From: Candidatus Onthousia faecipullorum
Lineage (GTDB): Bacteria > Bacillota_I > Bacilli_A > RF39 > UBA660
Length of the DNA stretch: 36,784 nt
NCBI GenBank assembly: GCA_018715925.1
Contig: DVKQ01000075.1
Coordinates: forward strand, 1 to 36,784
Direction: 5' to 3'
Part shown: positions 31,864-36,784 of the stretch, one piece after another
Numbering within the stretch: position 1 is the stretch's first letter
How the letters are laid out: each line of letters begins with the position of its first letter
The notes under the pieces: generated by a model
The model's input: the letters and a program-made list of their open reading frames with translations, nothing else
What the model was told of the DNA's origin: nothing
Database searches by the model: none
Made by a program: the position numbers and the translations under genes

Positions 31864-32979
31864 ATGAATATTAAAGAAGAATTGATTAAGCTAAGAAATA
31901 GGTTATTGGCTAGAAGTGATACAGAAAAAATAAAAAAACAAGAAGAGAAAGAAGAAAATATTCCTAATGATACTATAGAAGTTGTTAAAGATTATTATGC
32001 AACTTTTAGACTAATAGATTCAAGGTTAAGAAATCTGGATGATAAAGTTGATAATTATATAAATTGGTATTATAACAATGCTGTAAAAGGGCACTATACT
32101 CCTAATGGTGAATATAATGAACCAAGAAGAATGTGTGATATAATAGAAAAAGTTGCAGTATGGTATGAATTGAGATATCCTGAATATGAAGTTAATAGAC
32201 TAATGCCTGGTTCTTCTCTAGAAATAACTGAGATTAATGATGTTATGTTTAATAATAATCAATATATTACTGATACGCTTAGTAATAATCAAAATGTAGA
32301 CACCTTAAATTGGCCAGATTTCTATAATAAAGAAGTTTTTATTAAGTCCTTACCAAGTGATGAACAGTTTATGTTTAGAGAAGTACATTATAGAAGCAAT
32401 GTGAATGTAGATACTGGTAAGCCTTATGTAACAAGGCTATACCTTACACCAGATGGCATAGTAGAAGAGGCCGAGAACTTTAATTGTTTAAAAGAAGATT
32501 TACCTAATACTCATATTGATTTAGATAATTATTTTAAAGGTAAACATATTAAAGAGGTATTAGAATATTTTAAATCTAATAACATTATTCTTCATCCTAA
32601 CAACGAAATAGAAGATGCTATTAAATGGTATGATAAATGGGTATTTCTAAAAGATGAATTTCTAAATTGCATCATGTATAGAATTATTGAACGTGGTGGG
32701 AATAGAATTGGTCCTCGTAGAGCTTTCTTATTTGCTAAAGAATTTAATAGAAATATAGATATTCCTATGATGTATGGGGTTGATACAAGTGATCCAGGAC
32801 TAAAGTTATTTGTAGATGAGTATATTAAAGCAGGCGGTTCTAAAGACTTAGTTTGTTATGAAAACTATCATAGAAAATCAAGTAAGAATGAGATACTTAG
32901 AACTATTAAAGTTGGCGAAATAATCGAATGGCTTGAACCTATAGAAAAACGTTCTAAGGATAGGCAATTTGTAAAATAA
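31864..32979 (+). CDS. Hypothetical protein, 371 aa
   Basis: I do not recognise this protein. The N-terminal ~45 residues are charged coiled coil (EELIKLRNRLLARSDTEKIK). Next is a Tyr/Trp-rich helical part (YINWYYNN, EKVAVWYELRYPEYE). The C-terminal ~110 residues form a distinctive block with CIMYRIIERGGNRIGPRRAF, FAKEFNRNIDIPMMYG and DPGLKLFVDEYIKAGG. It has no signal peptide or membrane helix. AGGAGA at about 31852-31857 precedes ATG 31864. The gene directly follows tRNA-Arg without a visible terminator and may be read from the tRNA promoter, an arrangement also typical of integrated cargo, but no att repeat of the tRNA end was seen nearby. Confidence 0.78.
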   Translation: MNIKEELIKLRNRLLARSDTEKIKKQEEKEENIPNDTIEVVKDYYATFRLIDSRLRNLDDKVDNYINWYYNNAVKGHYTPNGEYNEPRRMCDIIEKVAVWYELRYPEYEVNRLMPGSSLEITEINDVMFNNNQYITDTLSNNQNVDTLNWPDFYNKEVFIKSLPSDEQFMFREVHYRSNVNVDTGKPYVTRLYLTPDGIVEEAENFNCLKEDLPNTHIDLDNYFKGKHIKEVLEYFKSNNIILHPNNEIEDAIKWYDKWVFLKDEFLNCIMYRIIERGGNRIGPRRAFLFAKEFNRNIDIPMMYGVDTSDPGLKLFVDEYIKAGGSKDLVCYENYHRKSSKNEILRTIKVGEIIEWLEPIEKRSKDRQFVK

Positions 32980-32997
32980 CTTTAAAAAGTACTTATT

Positions 32998-33492
32998 ATG
33001 AAAATAGAAATTATTAATAAAAACGAATTTAATAAATATAAAGATTCTATTGATAGAATACACATGGAAAATGCCTATCCCAATGGTTATTTAATAGATG
33101 ATGATTATTTAACTAAGGCAGATAAGATAGTATTAGCAATTATAAAAAGTAGAGTAGTGGGGTATGCTTCTTTATCTAAAGAAGATATTACTTATGATAA
33201 TGAATGTTCATTTACCATTACGTTATCACCTAATAACATAAAAATAAAGCAGATTGCTATTACTAAAAGTTATCAAAATAAAGGCGTTGGAACATCTATA
33301 ATTAACTATTTAAAGAAATATGCTAAAGATAATAATATTGATTATATTTACCTATATTCATTTTATTTAAATGAAAAAGGGAAAAACTTTTATATAAAGA
33401 ATAATTTTGTTATTAGTGGTGTATGGAGTACTGATGAGTATAAAGGCATCAAAAATCCTAAATCATATTTTTATTCTTATAAAGTCAAATAA
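32998..33492 (+). CDS. GNAT family N-acetyltransferase
   Basis: The 164-residue GNAT fold transfers an acetyl group from acetyl-CoA to an amine. Strand 4 and the CoA-binding loop are clear: IKQIAITKSYQNKGVGTSII (Q/RxxGxG/A variant QNKGVG), followed by a helix and IDYIYLYSFYLNEKGKNFY with the terminal KNNFVISG motif. The substrate cannot be told. The start ATG 32998 has no clear Shine-Dalgarno, and it lies 18 bp after the previous gene, so translational coupling is possible. A bidirectional terminator follows its stop. Confidence 0.88.
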   Translation: MKIEIINKNEFNKYKDSIDRIHMENAYPNGYLIDDDYLTKADKIVLAIIKSRVVGYASLSKEDITYDNECSFTITLSPNNIKIKQIAITKSYQNKGVGTSIINYLKKYAKDNNIDYIYLYSFYLNEKGKNFYIKNNFVISGVWSTDEYKGIKNPKSYFYSYKVK

Positions 33493-33514
33493 AAAGAAGC
33501 ATCTTGCTTCTTTT
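33492..33514. terminator. Bidirectional terminator between the GNAT and the 33518 gene
   Basis: Stem AAAAGAAGCA / TGCTTCTTTT with loop TCT. A/T tracts on both sides serve the + strand GNAT and the minus-strand gene. Confidence 0.92.
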
Positions 33515-33517
33515 ATT

Positions 33518-34807
33518 TTACATTGCTATACCCATAAAATTGTATAGAATAGTCATTAAATTATTTTCTATAGTTGTAATATCTGCTTCTGTTAAATTAT
33601 TAACACTGATATTATTAGTTGTATCTATATTAGAAAAATCAGCTACACCATCAGTAATAGTCTTATTATCAGTTGCTGTTAAGATATCAACACTACTACC
33701 ATTAATAGATAAAGCTATTGCAAAAGTTGTTGTTATATTATTATTAGAAGTATTACTAGTAATATTAGCAGTTATACCTGTATTAGTTGCACTATCTAAA
33801 ACTATATTAAGATTAATGTTATTTTCATTAATAGTAACAGTACCTAAATTAGTATTATTACTACTTAAAGCAATTGTTGTAGTATCATTATTATTAGTTA
33901 TAATTCCTTTTAGAGTTTCAGTATTTCCTTCTTTAATAATAAAGCTTTTTTCATCACCATTATTAAACTCTATACTATAATCACCCTCACTATCATTTAC
34001 TCCAAATTCATAAGTTACAATATTATCTTTCTCAAGATAAATATTATAGTATAAATAACTATTATTATCAGTTGTACTACTATCACTTGAAGTATCAAGA
34101 TTATCTAACCCTTCTCCTAAAATTTCTTTAGCTCTATCATCTTTCTTTAAATCTTCTACTATATTCTTACTAATCTCATCAAGTCTTTTTTCATCTAGTT
34201 CTAAACTTATCTTCTTTTTGCCATCAACATTTGTAACTTTAATATCATCATTAGTAATATTATTACCAAGACTTTCAATTATCTTATCATAAATATAATT
34301 AATATCATCAACTGCTTGTTCACTTTCTTCTAAGTATGTAAAGAAATCATTATCTTCTATAACAATATATTTATCAAAGATATTTCTTAAAAATACATAA
34401 CTAATACTTTCAGCTTGATAGAAATTAATTCCTAACATCTCAGCATTACTAAATAATAGTGATCCATCTAAATACATATTTTTAGATTCTGTATCAAGAC
34501 GATATTCATAGTTAAACACACTATTATTTAGGTTGTTGATAATAATATCACTACCATCAGTACTATTTCCTAACAAAGGATTAATGTTAAATGTAGTACT
34601 ACCAGTTACTGTTTGTCTAATACTACCATTATTAGTATTTTCTTCATTAAGATTTAATGTTTCTACTAAAGCTGTCTTTAATTCATTAAATGATGTTACT
34701 ATTCTATTTTTATTAGAATAATTTTGATATATCAATATACCTCCTGCCACTAACAATGCTACCGCTACAATAATTGCTATTGTAACAATAATTTTTTTCT
34801 TTTTCAT
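33518..34807 (-). CDS. Membrane-anchored extracellular Asn/Thr-rich protein, 429 aa
   Basis: The N-terminus has a signal/anchor: MKKKKIIVTIAIIVAVALLV then AGGILIYQNY. The rest is acidic and rich in Asn, Thr, Ser, Asp and Ile, with low-complexity strands (TNNNDTTTIALSSNNTNLG), and reads as an extracellular beta-rich protein. No LPxTG-like motif or lipobox Cys is seen, so it is probably held by the N-terminal helix. I do not recognise a family. ATG 34807 was chosen because GAGGAG lies 9-10 bases before it; the reading from 34825 has no such site. A TATAAT on the minus strand near 34847 is a possible -10. Its neighbour on the other strand is the sortase. Confidence 0.78.
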   Translation of the reverse strand: MKKKKIIVTIAIIVAVALLVAGGILIYQNYSNKNRIVTSFNELKTALVETLNLNEENTNNGSIRQTVTGSTTFNINPLLGNSTDGSDIIINNLNNSVFNYEYRLDTESKNMYLDGSLLFSNAEMLGINFYQAESISYVFLRNIFDKYIVIEDNDFFTYLEESEQAVDDINYIYDKIIESLGNNITNDDIKVTNVDGKKKISLELDEKRLDEISKNIVEDLKKDDRAKEILGEGLDNLDTSSDSSTTDNNSYLYYNIYLEKDNIVTYEFGVNDSEGDYSIEFNNGDEKSFIIKEGNTETLKGIITNNNDTTTIALSSNNTNLGTVTINENNINLNIVLDSATNTGITANITSNTSNNNITTTFAIALSINGSSVDILTATDNKTITDGVADFSNIDTTNNISVNNLTEADITTIENNLMTILYNFMGIAM

Positions 34808-34942
34808 AAATTCACTCCTCACCAATATTATTATAAGTAAATTATATCTTAAAAATTTATTTAATTAAAGAGAATTATAAAAAAACTCAACTCTTTACAT
34901 AATATGACATATTTTATCAAATAATAAAATAGAGGTGAAGAT

Positions 34943-35647
34943 ATGAGGAAAAGAAAATGGTATATAATATTAATAGTTAGCATTATTATTGTTTTTATTT
35001 TAATCTATAATATTACCAGTTACTACTTTGATTATAAAAAAGATTTAGAGTTAAAAAAAGAACTAGAACAAATAGAAAAATATGATTTTGATACTCTAAA
35101 AAAGATAAATCAAGATATAGTAGGCTATATTGAAGTAAAAAATACTAATGTTAGTTATCCTATCGTTAAGAGTAGTGATAATAGTTACTACTTAAATCAT
35201 TCCTATGATAAAGAAAAAAATAATGTCGGTTCTATATTCTTAGATTATCGTAATGATTTAGAGAATTTATCTCGTAATAATATTATCTATGGTCATGGTA
35301 GACTAGATAAAAGTATGTTTGGTAGTCTAAATAACTTATTAGAAAAGGATTGGCTTAGTAATAAGGATAATTATTATATAACAGTAACTACACCTAATAA
35401 GATAATGACATTTAAGATATTTAGTGTTTATACTATAGATAAAGAAAGTTATTATATAAAAACATATTTTAGTAGTAATAAATATTTTAAAGATTTTTTA
35501 GAAACAATTATGAAAAGAAGTATTTATAACTTTGGTACTGATGTTAATACAACTGATAAAATACTAACTTTATCTACTTGTAAAAATGATTTTGGTAAAA
35601 GAATAGTAGTTCATGCAAAACTCTTAAAAAAAGAAGAAACTAGCTAG
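34943..35647 (+). CDS. Class B sortase
   Basis: This membrane-anchored transpeptidase attaches surface proteins to peptidoglycan. An N-terminal anchor helix (about residues 6-24) precedes a linker and the sortase barrel. Catalytic residues: His118 in IIYGHGRLDK, Cys213 in TLSTCKND, Arg220 in GKRIVVHA. The SMFGSL after the His and the extra N-terminal helices mark class B. 234 residues is family length. AGAGGTGA precedes ATG 34943. It is convergent with a gene whose product ends in NPETS plus a membrane helix and charged tail, which fits the NPxTx-type signals cut by class B sortases. Confidence 0.93.
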   Translation: MRKRKWYIILIVSIIIVFILIYNITSYYFDYKKDLELKKELEQIEKYDFDTLKKINQDIVGYIEVKNTNVSYPIVKSSDNSYYLNHSYDKEKNNVGSIFLDYRNDLENLSRNNIIYGHGRLDKSMFGSLNNLLEKDWLSNKDNYYITVTTPNKIMTFKIFSVYTIDKESYYIKTYFSSNKYFKDFLETIMKRSIYNFGTDVNTTDKILTLSTCKNDFGKRIVVHAKLLKKEETS

Positions 35648-35652
35648 TTTCT
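35625..35652 (-). terminator. Terminator of the sortase-substrate gene
   Basis: The palindrome AGAAACTAGCTAGTTTCT (35635-35652) is followed on the minus strand by TCTTTTTTT. It lies over the last codons of the sortase gene and may act weakly in the + direction too. Confidence 0.65.
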
Positions 35653-35653
35653 C

Positions 35654-36403
35654 TTATTCTTTATTAAGAATTTTATTAAAAGCATAACTTGATAAAATAA
35701 CAAAGATAGATAAAAAGAATATATTTAATAATAACGAGTCACTTGTCTCTGGGTTTTCAATAGATTCTTCTAGTTCATTTATTTCATCAAGAGTTAGTTC
35801 TTCTCCTGAGTTTAGTTCAAATTCAGTATTACCAATTTCTATAACAGCACCATTTGTATCAGCAGGTACCCATATTGTTGGTTTATCAGCACTTTCAGTT
35901 GTATTAATGATTTCAGCATTATCAGTTATTGTTAGAGTAGGAGCTTCTGTAACTCCACTACCTTTACCAAGTTCAATACCACCAAAACCATTACCAGATA
36001 CATCTATTTTACCTACAAATGTAGCATGTCCACCATTTATAAGAAGTCCTGCATTACCACCAGTTAATTTAATATTTTTTAAAGTAACATTACTCTTATA
36101 AATCTGTAATACATAAATTCCTCCCCATACAGTATTATCACTACTACTGCTAGAGCCAAACTTTCCTACATACTTAATTGTTTTATTATTACCATCAATA
36201 GTAACATCTCTCATTATATTAATCTTTTCGGTTGTTTCTATATTACTACCAAGAATAATGGTTGATATATTACTATCATTTAAAGCTTCTTTAAGTTCAG
36301 CTTGGTTGTTAACAGTCTTACTAGTTGCAGCCTTAACGTTTATTGTAGTACTTAAGGTAATTGTTAAAACAAATAGTAATAGAATCTTACTGATTTTTTT
36401 CAT
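35654..36403 (-). CDS. Cell-wall-anchored beta-helix surface protein (NPETS sorting signal)
   Basis: The 249-residue exported protein has a signal peptide MKKISKILLLFVLTITLSTT ending near NVKAA. The body shows parallel beta-helix (pectate-lyase-like) repeats such as DVTIDGNNKTIKYVG, NVTLKNIKLTGGNAG and PTLTITDNAEIINT. Its C-terminal sorting signal is NPETS (residues 217-221), a hydrophobic helix (LLLNIFFLSIFVILSSYAF) and a charged tail NKILNKE. This is the natural substrate candidate for the class B sortase next door. ATG 36403 was chosen because AAGGAGG lies 7 bases before it. The ligand or role of the beta-helix is unknown. Confidence 0.85.
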   Translation of the reverse strand: MKKISKILLLFVLTITLSTTINVKAATSKTVNNQAELKEALNDSNISTIILGSNIETTEKINIMRDVTIDGNNKTIKYVGKFGSSSSSDNTVWGGIYVLQIYKSNVTLKNIKLTGGNAGLLINGGHATFVGKIDVSGNGFGGIELGKGSGVTEAPTLTITDNAEIINTTESADKPTIWVPADTNGAVIEIGNTEFELNSGEELTLDEINELEESIENPETSDSLLLNIFFLSIFVILSSYAFNKILNKE

Positions 36404-36438
36404 TATTTTCCTCCTTTCCACTATTAGTCTTTGTTATC

Positions 36439-36468
36439 TTAATAGAAAATATGCAAGAAATTTGTCAA
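36439..36468 (-). promoter_or_regulatory. Promoter of the surface-protein gene
   Basis: Minus strand TTGACA (36463-36468), 18-bp spacer, TATTAA (36439-36444). Confidence 0.6.
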
Positions 36469-36489
36469 ATTATAGATGTAATTTTTGGT

Positions 36490-36722
36490 AAAAAAGAAAA
36501 GAGCTTTAAGCTCTTTAGACCAGTAGTAAGACTTCCTGGTGTTGTACATAAATTATTATATGTACATTATTATAATAAGCAGTATTTTCTCAATTATTCA
36601 CTTTTTTAATATTTTTTTATATAATAGGAAATTCATACTTAAAAATCGAAAAAATGTATTGACAAACATATCTTCTGGATAGTACACTTAAGTTACAAAT
36701 ATTAAACAGAGGTGTTCGGATT
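36490..36722. other. Left flank of an IS200/IS605-type (tnpB) element
   Basis: This holds no gene. A hairpin AAAGAGCT-TTA-AGCTCTTT (36498-36516) has a T-rich run on the minus strand and looks like a minus-strand terminator. An 8-bp inverted repeat TGTACATA / TATGTACA (36543-36566) could be the subterminal hairpin that IS605-family transposases recognise. TTGACA (36659-36664), an 18-bp spacer and TACACT (36683-36688) form the tnpB promoter. The exact element end cannot be set. Confidence 0.5.
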
Positions 36723-36784
36723 ATGAAAATATATAGAGCATATAAATTTAGGTTATATCCAACAGTAGACCAAAGAATATTAAT
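36723..36784 (+). CDS. tnpB: TnpB (IS200/IS605 OrfB), first 20 residues, cut by window edge
   Basis: MKIYRAYKFRLYPTVDQRIL is the characteristic TnpB/OrfB start (KxYKFRLYPxxxQ). AGAGGTG at 36708-36714 gives a ribosome binding site 8 bases before ATG 36723. TnpB proteins are RNA-guided nucleases of IS200/IS605 elements whose guide (omega RNA) comes from the element's right end. That end lies outside the window. No tnpA is visible upstream, so a tnpB-only element is likely. Confidence 0.85.
   Translation, partial: MKIYRAYKFRLYPTVDQRIL

Noticed and set aside
33504-33980. Long ORF on the + strand opposite the 33518-34807 gene, and similar antisense ORFs opposite glmS, addB, murG and the surface-protein gene
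   Set aside because: These are shadows of the AT-rich Asn/Thr/Ile coding on the other strand, with no ribosome binding sites or family features.
1-36784. Mycoplasma-type genetic code (TGA as Trp)
   Set aside because: Trp codons are TGG throughout and several genes (addA, the DUF1016 gene) end in TGA.
1-36784. CRISPR array
   Set aside because: No regularly spaced direct repeats with unique spacers were seen. The only near-identical repeats are the Rpn duplication and the 20-mers at 23.5-23.6 kb.

Overview
The window is strongly AT-rich chromosomal DNA from a walled, low-GC Bacillota. Its flavour is that of the gut Bacilli / Erysipelotrichales / RF39-like lineages. This is inferred from AddAB, a CBS-type Mn pyrophosphatase, DivIB, a class B sortase and extended -10 promoters. 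TGA is a stop codon here (for example at the ends of addA and of the DUF1016 gene), so the Mycoplasma code does not apply.

Layout. (1) 1-700: the 3' end of an Rpn-family (PD-(D/E)XK, recombination-promoting nuclease) gene, followed by a tandem stand-alone copy of only its C-terminal part. (2) 719-6092: addB-addA double-strand-break repair pair with overlapping ends. (3) 6165-7549: two unrecognised genes. (4) 7581-7834: a tRNA-Ile2(CAU)/tRNA-Leu(UAG) unit with its own promoter and terminator. (5) 7890-13188: an unknown zinc-ribbon-like protein, a HipA-like kinase, a cation diffusion facilitator, and an 864-residue protein built of eight repeats plus a sigma-factor-like C-terminus. (6) 13396-15799: Mn-dependent inorganic pyrophosphatase and a transglutaminase-like protein. 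(7) 15850-23077: one long envelope operon: uppP, a DUF1016 gene missing its nuclease core, a ZIP metal transporter, a CmpB-type membrane protein, phosphomannomutase/phosphoglucomutase, murG, murB and divIB. (8) 23080-23690: a gene-poor stretch with a truncated prepilin-like/SipW-type leader ORF, a compact structured GC-richer block and a terminator. (9) 23698-25631: an OmpR/EnvZ-type two-component system. (10) 25673-28680: SDR, coiled-coil protein, pentapeptide-repeat protein and GDPD. (11) 28736-31710, minus strand: tRNA-Met, a protein-kinase-like gene and glmS with a structured leader of about 175 nt that lacks recognisable glmS-ribozyme signatures. (12) 31728-33492: tRNA-Arg(CCG), an unknown gene and a GNAT. 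(13) 33518-36403: a membrane-anchored protein, a class B sortase, and a convergent cell-wall-anchored beta-helix protein with an NPETS sorting signal. (14) 36490-36784: the left flank and first codons of a tnpB (IS200/IS605-type), cut by the window edge.

How the genes work together. The central block supplies lipid-carrier recycling (UppP), sugar-phosphate interconversion (PMM/PGM), lipid II synthesis (MurB, MurG) and division (DivIB). GlmS on the opposite strand feeds UDP-GlcNAc into the same pathway, and the sortase pair decorates the wall.

The most unusual items are: the Rpn gene with an in-frame ribosome binding site and GTG start at exactly the point where the downstream short copy begins; the eight-repeat protein with a sigma-like end; the DUF1016 protein with a clean in-frame loss of its catalytic core; the structured glmS leader; and the structured RNA-like block at 23.3 kb.
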